A stretch of DNA of 64,000 bases from CAIZWU01 sp942492905 (GTDB lineage Bacteria; Verrucomicrobiota; Verrucomicrobiia; Verrucomicrobiales; V1-33). Each line of letters begins with the position of its first letter. The stretch's first letter is position 1. Shown here one piece after another: positions 16,759 through 25,946 of this stretch. The notes under the pieces are model-generated. The model did not search any database and had not been told where the DNA came from. It saw only the letters and a program-made list of their open reading frames with translations. The position numbers and the translations under genes were made by a program. The DNA is taken from positions 3,658,001 through 3,722,000 of the forward strand of contig OW818657.1 in NCBI GenBank assembly GCA_942492905.1, given 5' to 3'.

Positions 16759-19542
16759 ATGTCCGCCCGCCGTCCCCGCCGCCGTCAGGATGAAGCTCCC
16801 GCTCCGGTGCGCCACCCCTTGTCCGACATTCGCGCGCTCGGGTTGATCACCGTGGGAGCCCTGCTTTTTCTGGCGCTTTATACCTATACCCCGGATGATG
16901 TGCCGCCCCGTTTCAGCATTGCGAGCCTGTCCGTGCCGAATGATCCGGTGCTGAATGCCATCGGTCCTTTCGGGGCGGTAATCGGGGGCTATACCATTTT
17001 CCTGTTTGGGGCCGCGGCGTTTTTGCTGCCCGCCTGTCTGATCTGGCTGGGCATGTCACGCATTTTGATGCCGACCCGCCGCATGGGCCGCCCCACCCTG
17101 GGATTTGTCCTTACCGTGCTGAGTGCGTCCGTCGTGCTGGGCCTTCAAACCAGCTTTTTCCAAAACTGGTGGAAAGACTTCAATATCCTCGGACCGGGTG
17201 GTGGCACCGGTTTCCTCGCCCAGCTGCTGGCGCAAAAGACCGTTGGTGCCATTGGAGCCCTGATCTGCGGGATCGCGGGCTATTTCAGCGGCCTGATCCT
17301 GATGATCGGGCTGGAACTCCACACCATCGTGGCGGCGGGCCAGCGGGTGTGGAGTGAACTGCGCGCCCTCGCCACCGGCCACCGGGAGCAGGCCGCCAAC
17401 CAAGCCGCCTCGCAGGAAGCCGAGCGCCTGCTCTCGGAGCACCAGCGCACCGAGCGCGAGCGCCGCCGCCTTGAGCGGGAACTCCGCACCAAAACCACCG
17501 TTCCGGCCGGCCTTCTCACCGAAGACCCGGACGTGGCTACCGAATTCACCCAGGAAGACCTGCCCCTTGAGGCGCCCTTGGCTGATCCTGCCGTGCCTGA
17601 ACCCCGCATTATCGATGGATCCGCCCGCCGCGCCGCCAGTGGCGAAAAAAAGCTCTCCCTCTCCGAATGGAAGAAGCAGCAACAGGACAAAGCCAAGGCC
17701 AACGGCGATGGTTCGCCCAATGGTCTGGCGGCGGGCGATTTCTCCAATTATCAGCTCCCCCCTCTGGCGCTCCTGCATTGGGATGAGACCGCCGCCGCAG
17801 CCCCCGCCGACGTCTCCTACCTGCGCGCCACCCAGAACAACATCATCAAGACTTTGTCCACCTTCGGCATTTCCGTGGCGGCTGGCGACATCACCCGCGG
17901 GCCCACCATCACCCGCTACGAGATCTACCCCAGCGAAGGTCTGCGCGTCAGCCGCATTTCGGCGCTGGAAGCCGACCTCGCCCGCGCCACCCGCGCTGAA
18001 CGCATCAATATCCTCGCGCCCATTCCCGGCAAGGACACCGTCGGCATTGAAATTGCCAACAAGGACAAGGTCGCGGTGCCGCTGCGCGAACTGCTCGAAG
18101 ACCCTGCTTTCCACTCCGGCAAGTGCCGCCTGCCCCTGGCCTTGGGCAAGGATGTATACGGCGAAACCATTGTCGCCGACCTCGCCGGAATGCCCCACCT
18201 GCTGGTGGCCGGGGCCACGGGTTCAGGCAAATCCGTTTGCATCAACAGCATCATCGGCAGCCTGCTCTTCCAGTTCACACCGGAGCAACTGCGCTTCATC
18301 CTGATCGATCCCAAGGTCGTGGAAATGCAGACCTACAACGACCTGCCTCACCTGGTGGTTCCCGTGGTGACGGATCCAAAGAAGGTCATCATGGCGCTGC
18401 GCTGGGTGGTCAATGAAATGGAGAACCGCTACCGCATGTTTGCCGATGAAGGGGTGCGCAACTTCGAGACCTTCAATGGACGCAAAGCCAAGGCCGCTGA
18501 TGCCAAGGCCAAATCGGCGGCCAAGGCAGCCGCCGAGGAACCCCTCCTGCCCCTTTTCGATTCCACCGCGGCCGCCAAATCGGCCAAGTCCGCCGCTGCT
18601 CCAATTGCTGAATTCGAACTGCCCGAGGAGTTTACCTCCGGCGAAGACCTTGATGAATTCGGTTCAGGCTTCAACGCTGATGAAGCGGAGGATGAGTCCG
18701 GGGAATCGCTCAACTCCGAAGCCGATGCCGTCCTGTCCAAACACGAAGTCCGCCTCCGCGAAGCCTTTGATGAGGAGCAAAACGTGCGGAACTCGCCCAA
18801 GGATATCTGGGTGGAGGACAGTGAACTGGTGGCCGAAGAGGAACTCGAGGAATTCAACGCCAACGCCATTCCCGACAGTATCCCCTACATTGTGGTGATC
18901 ATTGATGAATTGGCAGACCTGATGCAGACCGCTCCGGCCGACATGGAAGGACTGATTGCCCGGATTGCCCAGAAGGCCCGGGCCGCCGGGATTCACATGA
19001 TCCTCGCCACCCAGACGCCACGCGCGGAAGTCATTACCGGCACCATCAAAGCCAACGTCCCCTGCCGCATCGCCTTCCAGGTATCCAGTGCACTCGATTC
19101 ACGGGTCATCCTGGATGCCAAGGGCGCGGACAAACTGGTGGGCAAGGGAGATATGTTATACGTCCCGCCCGGCACCGCCAAAATGGTGCGCGCCCAGGGG
19201 GCCTTTGTCACGGATGACGAGATTGTGGCCTTGGTGCAGCATTGCAAGGAACAGAGCGGCGGATTGAAGATCGAGAAATCGGTGGACGAAGCAATCAACG
19301 GCCCTGCCCGCGCCGTGGAAAAACTCACGGAGGAGGAGGAGGAGACCCTGCAGACCTGCATTGACGTGGTGATGCAGGAACGCAAAGCCAGCACTTCCCT
19401 GCTCCAGCGGCGCCTCCGGCTCGGCTACGGCCGGGCCGCCCGTATGATGGATCTGATGGAGCAGCGCGGCATCATCGGGCCCAGCGATGGTCCCACCAAA
19501 CCCCGTGAAATCCTGATCGACCTTGACGAAGATGGCGACTAG
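16759..19542 (+). CDS. ftsK: DNA translocase FtsK/SpoIIIE
   Basis: A 927-residue septal DNA pump that moves chromosome ends through the closing division site. The N-terminal ~180 residues hold about four membrane helices, followed by a charged linker. The motor domain follows, with Walker A GATGSGKS at 485-492 and Walker B VVIIDELADL with Asp716/Glu717. The C-terminal winged-helix gamma domain lies at about 860-920 (LLQRRLRLGYGRAARMMDLMEQRGIIG), which normally reads KOPS-like sequences. Between Walker A and Walker B there is an extra Ala/Lys then Asp/Glu-rich low-complexity insert at about residues 575-703, far longer than the usual ~40-residue loop. The RodZ-like gene starts inside the ftsK 3' end. 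Confidence 0.95.
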   Translation: MSARRPRRRQDEAPAPVRHPLSDIRALGLITVGALLFLALYTYTPDDVPPRFSIASLSVPNDPVLNAIGPFGAVIGGYTIFLFGAAAFLLPACLIWLGMSRILMPTRRMGRPTLGFVLTVLSASVVLGLQTSFFQNWWKDFNILGPGGGTGFLAQLLAQKTVGAIGALICGIAGYFSGLILMIGLELHTIVAAGQRVWSELRALATGHREQAANQAASQEAERLLSEHQRTERERRRLERELRTKTTVPAGLLTEDPDVATEFTQEDLPLEAPLADPAVPEPRIIDGSARRAASGEKKLSLSEWKKQQQDKAKANGDGSPNGLAAGDFSNYQLPPLALLHWDETAAAAPADVSYLRATQNNIIKTLSTFGISVAAGDITRGPTITRYEIYPSEGLRVSRISALEADLARATRAERINILAPIPGKDTVGIEIANKDKVAVPLRELLEDPAFHSGKCRLPLALGKDVYGETIVADLAGMPHLLVAGATGSGKSVCINSIIGSLLFQFTPEQLRFILIDPKVVEMQTYNDLPHLVVPVVTDPKKVIMALRWVVNEMENRYRMFADEGVRNFETFNGRKAKAADAKAKSAAKAAAEEPLLPLFDSTAAAKSAKSAAAPIAEFELPEEFTSGEDLDEFGSGFNADEAEDESGESLNSEADAVLSKHEVRLREAFDEEQNVRNSPKDIWVEDSELVAEEELEEFNANAIPDSIPYIVVIIDELADLMQTAPADMEGLIARIAQKARAAGIHMILATQTPRAEVITGTIKANVPCRIAFQVSSALDSRVILDAKGADKLVGKGDMLYVPPGTAKMVRAQGAFVTDDEIVALVQHCKEQSGGLKIEKSVDEAINGPARAVEKLTEEEEETLQTCIDVVMQERKASTSLLQRRLRLGYGRAARMMDLMEQRGIIGPSDGPTKPREILIDLDEDGD

Positions 19543-20371
19543 ATTACCAGTGGCCAAACGCCGCCCCAAAGACGATCTCCCGCTTTTTTCCGTCCCGGAG
19601 CAAGCCGGAGAGATCCAGCTTGCATCCCCTCAAATACCCGTGGCTACCCCGCCCCGCCCTGCCCCCCCCCGCCCCGTCTTCAACCCCATGTATTCAGTTG
19701 GCCACCAACTCATGAAGGCACGCCAGGCGCGGGATCTTGCCATTGAGGACGTGGCCTTCGAAACCCGCATCCCCCACCAACGGCTGCGCGAAATGGAGAA
19801 TGATGACCTGTCCAACTTTGCCAATCTGACCTACGCGAAAGGCTTCCTTAAGTTATATAGTAAATACCTGGACCTCGATCTGAGCGATTATCTGGATGAA
19901 TTCGATACCAGTGCCATTGCTGCTGTAACAGGCCACGAATACATTCAGACCGCCAGTGCTGTCCGCATCCTGAGCGCCCCTGCCCTGGCCCCGGATCAAT
20001 ACCCTGTAGGACGTTCCAATCTGGCCGCCTTGGCCGTCACGGCAGCGGTTTTGATCGTTGGCGGATGGCTCTTCATGAGATCCAAGCCGGCCTCTGCCCA
20101 GCCGAACCCGAACCATGCCACCCCGCTTGGTTCAACCAGCCAGGTGGTGCCCCCCACCCTGAAAGCGCCGGTCCCTCCTCCTCCTGCTCCTTCGCCAGCC
20201 CTTGCCATAGTGAACTCCAAACCGTTGGTGGAACAGGCCGTGGCCATTCCCCCCATCGTTCCCACAGCCGAAGTCATCAATACTGCGGCGCCTGGCGGCA
20301 ACGTGCGCCGGGCCACGGTTGTGGATGACGATGGCAATGAAACTGCCCCCCTTCGACCGGCCCGGCTTTGA
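19532..20371 (+). CDS. RodZ-like helix-turn-helix membrane protein
   Basis: A 279-residue protein. A Pro-rich N-terminal leader (1-50) precedes a cytoplasmic RodZ-type helix-turn-helix domain (about 53-125; VGHQLMKARQARDLAIEDVA, PHQRLREMENDD, YAKGFLKLYSKYLDLDL). One membrane helix follows (about 165-185, LAALAVTAAVLIVGGWLFM), and then a Pro/Val-rich periplasmic tail. RodZ proteins link MreB filaments to the cell-wall elongation machinery, so a role in cell shape is likely. The ATG at 19532 overlaps the ftsK end by 11 bases, so the two are probably co-translated. There is no typical periplasmic RodZ beta domain. Confidence 0.78.
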   Translation: MATRLPVAKRRPKDDLPLFSVPEQAGEIQLASPQIPVATPPRPAPPRPVFNPMYSVGHQLMKARQARDLAIEDVAFETRIPHQRLREMENDDLSNFANLTYAKGFLKLYSKYLDLDLSDYLDEFDTSAIAAVTGHEYIQTASAVRILSAPALAPDQYPVGRSNLAALAVTAAVLIVGGWLFMRSKPASAQPNPNHATPLGSTSQVVPPTLKAPVPPPPAPSPALAIVNSKPLVEQAVAIPPIVPTAEVINTAAPGGNVRRATVVDDDGNETAPLRPARL

Positions 20372-20378
20372 ATCCGGT

Positions 20379-21023
20379 TCAGGGCAGCGGTTTTACCCGG
20401 ATATTGCGGTACCACACGGCGTGGCCATGATCCTGAAACCCAATATGCCCCGAGCGGGCAAAATCCTTGAGCGCCTTCCGATACTTGTTGGGCGTTCCAT
20501 CCGGATTTTTCCCTGCTTCAGTCCACCGGTCCACGTTCATTTCCGCGACCATTTTGCCGTTCAATTCCACTGAGATCTCCGGACCTTTGGCCGTGATGCG
20601 ATAGGTATTCCATTCACCGGCTTTGGCGGCATTTTGCTTTGGGGCCACCAAATCATAAATGGCCCCCACGCTATGGACATTGGGGCCACCCGGATTATCC
20701 ACTTGGATCTCAATCCCGGTCTGGACCGGGTCCTTGGGATTGGCGGTCCGGAAGAAAACGCCGCTGTTACCGGTGGTCTTGAATTCCACCTCCAGAACAA
20801 AGTCCGCAAATACCGCCTTCGTCCAAATGTCGCCGCGTTTGTCATCGCCACGCAGGGCTGCCTGGTCGATGGTCCATTTGGTCGGGTTTCCCCCGGCATC
20901 GGTAAAAGCGGACAGATTTTTGCCGTCGAACAGGGTGACCCACCCATCAGGACCCGGAACTGGGGAGTCTGCTCTGGCCAGCATCGTCACAAGTGAGAAA
21001 AAAAGCAGGAGGTGGGTTTTCAT
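20379..21023 (-). CDS. Secreted DUF1080 (3-keto-disaccharide hydrolase-like) protein
   Basis: A 214-residue exported protein with a signal peptide (MKTHLLLFFSLVTMLARADS) and one DUF1080 jelly-roll domain. Family signatures are GWVTLFDGKNLSAFTD, the strand segment FADFVLEVEFKTTGNSGVFFR, EIQVDNPG, NTYRITAKG and a C-terminal GHIGFQDHGHAVWYRNIRVKPL. DUF1080 proteins are abundant in Verrucomicrobia and Planctomycetes, and some hydrolyse 3-keto-glycosides. The start ATG at 21023 gives the signal peptide; the longer frame upstream lacks one. It is divergent from the cysteine-rich gene, with no sugar-oxidoreductase partner adjacent. Confidence 0.9.
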   Translation of the reverse strand: MKTHLLLFFSLVTMLARADSPVPGPDGWVTLFDGKNLSAFTDAGGNPTKWTIDQAALRGDDKRGDIWTKAVFADFVLEVEFKTTGNSGVFFRTANPKDPVQTGIEIQVDNPGGPNVHSVGAIYDLVAPKQNAAKAGEWNTYRITAKGPEISVELNGKMVAEMNVDRWTEAGKNPDGTPNKYRKALKDFARSGHIGFQDHGHAVWYRNIRVKPLP

Positions 21024-21133
21024 GCAAATGGAATCAGTCCGGGTCTGGATGATCAGATTACGGGGTTTTCCTCCCGCTCTTTCGAAGCCGTGAAAGGTTG
21101 CGCACGGCCAACCGTCATGCTGAAGTGTCTTCC

Positions 21134-21466
21134 ATGTCCGAAACTCCCGTCCGCCTCCTTTATTGCCGCTGTGCCTATGCCCAGGTGGTGCCACAGGACG
21201 TGAAGGACGGAGTGTTGCGCCACCTTTGTGCCAACGGGCAGCCTTTCGAAAGCGTGGCCGATCTTTGTGAGATGTCTGCCCGGCGCGATCCCCGTCTGGC
21301 GGGACTGGCGGGGCCGGATCCTCTCAAAATCATCGCTTGTCATCCCCGGGCCGTGAAGTGGCTCTTCCACGCTGCCGGCACCCCTCTTCCCGAGGAGACG
21401 GAAATCATCAATCTCCGGACCCTGACGACCGAGGAAGCCTGCGGGGAACTGGGCAAAGCTCCCTGA
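21134..21466 (+). CDS. Cysteine-rich small protein next to ferredoxin gene, function unknown
   Basis: A 110-residue soluble protein with cysteines spread as Cys11-x-Cys13 (LLYCRCAYAQVV), Cys32, Cys45 (DLCEMSARRDP), Cys69 (IIACHPRAVKWLF) and one near the C-terminus. The spacing suggests metal or iron-sulphur binding, but it is not a classical ferredoxin pattern and I do not recognise the family. It is followed 51 bases later, on the same strand, by a two-cluster ferredoxin protein, and the pair is likely an operon. The ACHPRAVKWLF segment recalls proteins tied to heterodisulfide-reductase-like systems, a weak resemblance only. Confidence 0.62.
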   Translation: MSETPVRLLYCRCAYAQVVPQDVKDGVLRHLCANGQPFESVADLCEMSARRDPRLAGLAGPDPLKIIACHPRAVKWLFHAAGTPLPEETEIINLRTLTTEEACGELGKAP

Positions 21467-21517
21467 ACAAGCCATCCTCCGCTTCCCAACTTCATCCCAC
21501 TTCCTTCATCCTTCCCC

Positions 21518-22357
21518 ATGTCCATTGCCCCAGACTTCTCCCTCCTGCTCTACGAAGGCCAAGGCAGCCGGGCCCTTGATCCTGAACGCCGCTATGCGGT
21601 CTGCGCCGCCCTGCTCGATTGCGGCTACTCCGTCAGCCGCGCGGGTGCCGGGGCACGGCTGTTTCCGGGCCAAACCGCTCTGATCGTGCTGGGAGAATTC
21701 CATGATGGAGTGGCCCCTAAGTTGGAAGATGCCAACGGCAAAGTCAGTCTCACCGCTTGCGACATCAGCGGGCTCGACCCTGCTTCGGTCACGGCGCTCA
21801 TTGAGCGCACCCGGGGCGACCGCCCCATGAACCAGCCCGGTCTCTGGAAACCGTGGTTTCCCGTGATCGATTACAGCCGCTGCACCAACTGCATGCAATG
21901 CCTCAGCTTCTGCCTCTTTGATGTCTATGGCGTCAGCAAGGAAGGCAAGCTCCAGGTGCAGAACAATGATAACTGCAAGACCAACTGCCCCGCCTGTTCC
22001 CGCGTTTGTCCGGAAGTGGCTATCATGTTTCCCAAATACAGCAGCGGCCCCATCAATGGGGAACCGGTCAGCGAAAACGATGTAAAGCGCGAGAAAATGA
22101 AGGTGGATATCTCCGCCCTGCTCGGCGGCGATCTCTACGCCCGGCTCCGTGAGCGAAGCGATGAAGCCAAGAGCCGGTTCTCCAAGGAACGCGATGCCAG
22201 CAAGGCGCTCGCAGAGCGCAAGAAGTGCCTCACCAAGCTCATGGCCGAAGGCATGATCCCGGCCGATGTCCTTGCCAGCCTTCCCAGCCCTGACGAAATC
22301 CAACGCCGTGCGACGGCTGCGGCTGCCAAAGCCGAAGCAGCTCTCGCTTCACAGTAA
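21518..22357 (+). CDS. 2[4Fe-4S] ferredoxin-domain protein with N- and C-terminal extensions
   Basis: A 279-residue protein. The N-terminal ~110 residues form an unknown alpha/beta region. The central ferredoxin domain binds two 4Fe-4S clusters, through Cys122-Cys125-Cys128-Cys132 (CTNCMQCLSFC) and Cys153-Cys157-Cys160-Cys164 (CKTNCPACSRVC). The C-terminal ~80 residues are a charged, probably coiled-coil helical tail. Electron transfer in the cytoplasm is the expected role; the partner may be the cysteine-rich protein encoded just upstream. No oxidoreductase gene is adjacent. The first cluster motif lacks the usual Pro after the fourth Cys, having Leu instead. Confidence 0.85.
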   Translation: MSIAPDFSLLLYEGQGSRALDPERRYAVCAALLDCGYSVSRAGAGARLFPGQTALIVLGEFHDGVAPKLEDANGKVSLTACDISGLDPASVTALIERTRGDRPMNQPGLWKPWFPVIDYSRCTNCMQCLSFCLFDVYGVSKEGKLQVQNNDNCKTNCPACSRVCPEVAIMFPKYSSGPINGEPVSENDVKREKMKVDISALLGGDLYARLRERSDEAKSRFSKERDASKALAERKKCLTKLMAEGMIPADVLASLPSPDEIQRRATAAAAKAEAALASQ

Positions 22358-22434
22358 ACCGCCAAGGGGCGGAGGCCTCCACGGCTGCCCTGCAGCTGCA
22401 GGCGGCGAATTCAAGGGGAGGGCGAATTGCCACG

Positions 22435-23286
22435 TCACCCATCCAACCGCTCCACCGACACGCTGACCTTCATGATGCGGGTGCCGGATCCCACGAAACT
22501 TCCTTTCACCGGCGCCGCGTCCTCGTAGTCCCGGCCTACCGCCAGGGTGATATAACATTCATCGACGATCTGGCGGTTGGTGGGGTCGAACCCCAGCCAT
22601 CCCCGGCCCGGCAAATACACCTCCACCCAGGCATGGGATTCATGCGCCCCGCGCAGACCGCCGCGCTGGGCATCATACAGGTATCCACTGACGTAGCGGG
22701 ATGGGATTCCGAGTGACCGGCACAGAGCCAGCATGAGGTGGGCAAAATCCTGACAAACCCCAGCCCGGCTCTCAAAGAAATCTGCACTGGTCGTATCCAC
22801 CGTGGTCACTCCTGCCAGGTAACGGCAGTTGTCGTAGACAAACTCATTGATGGTCCTGGCAGCGAGGAAGAGATCGTCCCCCTCATCCCGGAGATCCAGG
22901 GCCGTCTTCCACAGCACGGGGCTGAACCGCACGTAACGGCTGTGGGACACATACATCATGATTTCCTCGGATTCCCGGCACTCCGCCAGAGCCGAAAACG
23001 ACAGGGGCGGGGCGGCGGCCTCAGCCCGGCCGCGCGGCAGGGTGGTCACAGTGGACTGGGCCTCGATCACCAGCCGTTGATGGGGTTCCTCGATTTCGAA
23101 GTGATGGACCCCATTCCGGTGGAAATCGAAATAGTGCTTCAACCGCGAGGCGGGCACGACCTTCAGCATATAGAAGCCGCGTGTCTGCCAGGGGGTATGC
23201 GGCGGCTGCAGGCGGACTTCGTTGCAGTTATTGCGGACCGCGAGGGCATAGAGATACTCCGTCCGGTGCAGAACGCGCAGCTTCAT
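22435..23286 (-). CDS. Transglutaminase-like cysteine peptidase family protein
   Basis: A 283-residue protein with the N-terminal bacterial transglutaminase-associated beta domain (about 1-90, MKLRVLHRTEYLYALAV) and a papain-fold core. The catalytic Cys lies in SRAGVCQDFAHLMLALCRSL, the His in ESHAWVEVYLPGRGWLGFDPTN, and the Asp in the same segment. Such proteins cut or crosslink peptides. It is the last gene of a three-gene minus-strand operon with an alpha-E protein (16-base gap) and a circularly permuted ATP-grasp enzyme. This partnership is well known and proposed to make or process peptide-like amide products. Confidence 0.92.
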   Translation of the reverse strand: MKLRVLHRTEYLYALAVRNNCNEVRLQPPHTPWQTRGFYMLKVVPASRLKHYFDFHRNGVHHFEIEEPHQRLVIEAQSTVTTLPRGRAEAAAPPLSFSALAECRESEEIMMYVSHSRYVRFSPVLWKTALDLRDEGDDLFLAARTINEFVYDNCRYLAGVTTVDTTSADFFESRAGVCQDFAHLMLALCRSLGIPSRYVSGYLYDAQRGGLRGAHESHAWVEVYLPGRGWLGFDPTNRQIVDECYITLAVGRDYEDAAPVKGSFVGSGTRIMKVSVSVERLDG

Positions 23287-23302
23287 GAACGTGGAAACAG
23301 GT

Positions 23303-24334
23303 TCACTGCTGTTGTTGTTGTGCCTGCAGTTCCTTCCAACGCAACTGCTGTGGTTCGGTGGAGGGCACGAAGGTGACGCTCTGGGCGTCCTGCGGCAGCA
23401 GCACGTAGGTTTCGAAAATATGCTGTCCTATATTGTTCAGCACCTGCTGAATATCATCCATATATTCCTGCAGTCCCCGGTCCAGCACCTCACTGCTGCC
23501 ACCGAAGTTCAGCGTGGCCAGCAACCGGCCCGCCAGACGCTCCGCGGCATTGGAATAGGTGCCTCGCGAGGAACCGGAGATGGCATGGAGATTGATATCA
23601 ATGCATTGCACGCAATACCGGATGGATCGTGGGAACACCGTGGAAAACACCAGCAAATCGATCACCCCTTCCGCGACCGGTTCGCCGCCTACCTCCTGGC
23701 GGTAAGTCCCAAAGGCGCTGGCCGACCGCAGGATGGAGGCCCATTGAATCGAATCCAGGGAGTGCCCGGACTGCGCGCTGTGCACGCGGATATCGAGAAA
23801 GCGGCTGGTCTTGTCGGCACGCTCCAGGTGCTTGCCCATCTGGATGAATTGCCAGCCTTCAGTCCGCGCCATCGTCGCATCCGTGATGCCATGGAACAGC
23901 AGGGAGCCATTGATGATGCGGTCGTAGATGCTCTGCGGAGAGCGTTGAAAATAGCTGTGGGTATCGGGTGCGGTGATGAATAAATAAAGATCGTTCAGTT
24001 CCGTCCACATCTCGTCGGAAATCTGATCCCGGACGGTGCGGGCATTTTCGCGGGCGAGCCGCAGACACATGGTGATGGAGTCCGGATTGCCCTCATGCAG
24101 GGTCATGAAGTAACCCACGTCCGCCACCGTTCCTGACGGATACAGGGTGCGGAACTGGTCCTCCATGGCGGTCGCCGTCAGGACCGGGTCCCAGTAGTCA
24201 TTGAAACTGCGGCTGCCGAAGGTTGCCCCATCCAGCAGCAGTTCATTGCTGGCCTGCAGCAGGCGGGCCAGGTTCTCCGCCCGTTCCATGAACCGGGCCA
24301 TCCAGTAAAGATTGTCAGCAACTCGGGAAAGCAT
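23303..24334 (-). CDS. Alpha-E domain protein
   Basis: A 343-residue all-helical protein beginning MLSRVADNLYWMARFMERAENLARLL, the family hallmark, followed by repeated amphipathic helices with many conserved Arg and Glu. The alpha-E family occurs almost only beside circularly permuted ATP-grasp and transglutaminase genes, as here. Its biochemical function is unknown, probably as a partner of the ATP-grasp ligase. The ~15-residue tail ends in a Gln-rich run (ELQAQQQQQ). It lies between its two usual neighbours with short gaps (52 and 16 bases), consistent with one transcript. Confidence 0.93.
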   Translation of the reverse strand: MLSRVADNLYWMARFMERAENLARLLQASNELLLDGATFGSRSFNDYWDPVLTATAMEDQFRTLYPSGTVADVGYFMTLHEGNPDSITMCLRLARENARTVRDQISDEMWTELNDLYLFITAPDTHSYFQRSPQSIYDRIINGSLLFHGITDATMARTEGWQFIQMGKHLERADKTSRFLDIRVHSAQSGHSLDSIQWASILRSASAFGTYRQEVGGEPVAEGVIDLLVFSTVFPRSIRYCVQCIDINLHAISGSSRGTYSNAAERLAGRLLATLNFGGSSEVLDRGLQEYMDDIQQVLNNIGQHIFETYVLLPQDAQSVTFVPSTEPQQLRWKELQAQQQQQ

Positions 24335-24386
24335 TCGTGTTTGGTCTCAGGATAAAAATTGAAAATAAAGAGGCAACCCGGGCTCA

Positions 24387-25823
24387 TCAGGACTGGTGCA
24401 GCACCCAGGTGTCCTTGCTCCCTCCGCCCTGCGAGGAATTCACCACGATGGAACCTTTTTTGAGGGCTACCCGTGTCAGGCCTCCAGGCAGGATGTGGGT
24501 CCGCTCCCCACTCAGGACAAACGGGCGAAGGTCGATGTGCCGGCCTTCGACGGTGCCATCGGTCAAGGTTGGGTGACGGCTGAAATATACCACCGGTTGA
24601 GCGATGTAATTCCGGGGATTGGCGAGAATCAGGCCACGGAAGGTCTCAATCTCCGCCTTGGAGGCCCTCGGGCCGATCAGCATCCCATAGCCGCCGCTTT
24701 CGTTGGCCGCCTTCACCACCAGTTCCGGCAGGTGATCCAGGATGTATCCCCGATCCTTCTCATCCCATGCAAGATAGGTCGGGACCTGTTTCAGGATGGG
24801 GTCCTGATCGAGATAATATTTAATCATTTTCTCGACGTAGGCATACGTCACCTTGTCGTCGGCCACCCCCGTGCCGATGGCATTGGCCAAGGCCACGTTG
24901 CCAGCCTGCACCGCGCTGACCAGACCCGGTACCCCCAGCATGGAGTCCTTGCGGAAAACCTTTGGATCGAGAAAATCATCATCCAACCGGCGGTAAATCA
25001 CGTCCACCTGTTGGAGTCCACGGGTGGTCCTCATGTAAACATGCCCGCCGACCACGATCAGGTCCCGCCCTTCCACAATCTCGATCCCCATCTGCCGCGC
25101 CAAAAAGCTGTGCTCAAAGTAGGCGCTGTTGTAATGGCCGGGAGTGAGCAGGACGCAAACCGGGTCCGGTTTGGCATGCGGTGCAATGTATTGCAGGGTT
25201 CCCAACAAATCCGCGGCGTAACTGTCCACACTGCGCACCCCAGCACTATCAAAAAGATGCGGAAAGACCCGCTTCATCGCCATCCGGTTTTCGAGAACGT
25301 AGGACACCCCGGACGGGCACCGGCCATTGTCCTCCAAAACCAGATAAGAGCCATCCCGGTCACGGATCAGATCGGTCCCGCAGATGTGAATGTAGATATC
25401 ACGGGGCACATCGGTATCCCGGAATTCCGGCCGGTAATGCGCCGCGCTCAGGATGACCTCCTCCGGAATCACCTTGTCCTTGAGAATCTTCTGCTCGTGG
25501 TAGACATCGTAAAGAAACAGATTCAGCGCGGTGATCCGTTGCACCAACCCATCTTCAATGGTCTGCCATTCATCCGCCGGGATGATCCGCGGCACTGGAT
25601 CAAAGGGAAAGACCCGCTCCGTCCCCCGCTGGTCCCCATAGACCGTAAACGTGATCCCCTGCCGCAAAAACAAGGTCTCCAAGCTGCGGATCTTCTGGTC
25701 CAGTTCCTCCTTGGACATCGTATCCAGCCTTTCCCTCAGTAATTGGTAATGAGCCCGCACCTCGCCGTTTCCGGCAAACATCTCATCAAAGAGACCCTCA
25801 GTATCGTAGTGATCAAGTAGCAC
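24387..25823 (-). CDS. Circularly permuted ATP-grasp type 2 protein
   Basis: A 478-residue ATP-dependent carboxylate-amine ligase with the permuted ATP-grasp arrangement. Typical blocks are DHYDTEGLFDEMF near the start, RVFPFDPVPRIIPADEW, ICGTDLIRDRDGSYLVLEDN (ATP/Mg site), a central RGLQQVDVIYRRLDDDFLDP and the late VVKAANESGGYGMLIGP. The product is thought to be a peptide or amide that the neighbouring transglutaminase-like protein processes. It is the first gene of the operon; the 123-base gap before it would hold the promoter. Confidence 0.94.
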   Translation of the reverse strand: MLLDHYDTEGLFDEMFAGNGEVRAHYQLLRERLDTMSKEELDQKIRSLETLFLRQGITFTVYGDQRGTERVFPFDPVPRIIPADEWQTIEDGLVQRITALNLFLYDVYHEQKILKDKVIPEEVILSAAHYRPEFRDTDVPRDIYIHICGTDLIRDRDGSYLVLEDNGRCPSGVSYVLENRMAMKRVFPHLFDSAGVRSVDSYAADLLGTLQYIAPHAKPDPVCVLLTPGHYNSAYFEHSFLARQMGIEIVEGRDLIVVGGHVYMRTTRGLQQVDVIYRRLDDDFLDPKVFRKDSMLGVPGLVSAVQAGNVALANAIGTGVADDKVTYAYVEKMIKYYLDQDPILKQVPTYLAWDEKDRGYILDHLPELVVKAANESGGYGMLIGPRASKAEIETFRGLILANPRNYIAQPVVYFSRHPTLTDGTVEGRHIDLRPFVLSGERTHILPGGLTRVALKKGSIVVNSSQGGGSKDTWVLHQS

Positions 25824-25946
25824 ACTTACTGTTTAGCACACCCCGTGCCGGGAAAAGAGAATTTTCCTCAAGTAAATTTCCGGACCGGCCGCTACCGGCT
25901 CATTTTTCCCTTCCGGCATCGCCATGATCGGCCGATTCCCCGGGCC

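Noticed and set aside
17056..18198. A 380-residue minus-strand open frame opposite ftsK
   Set aside because: Overlaps the conserved FtsK motor and has no protein-like features.
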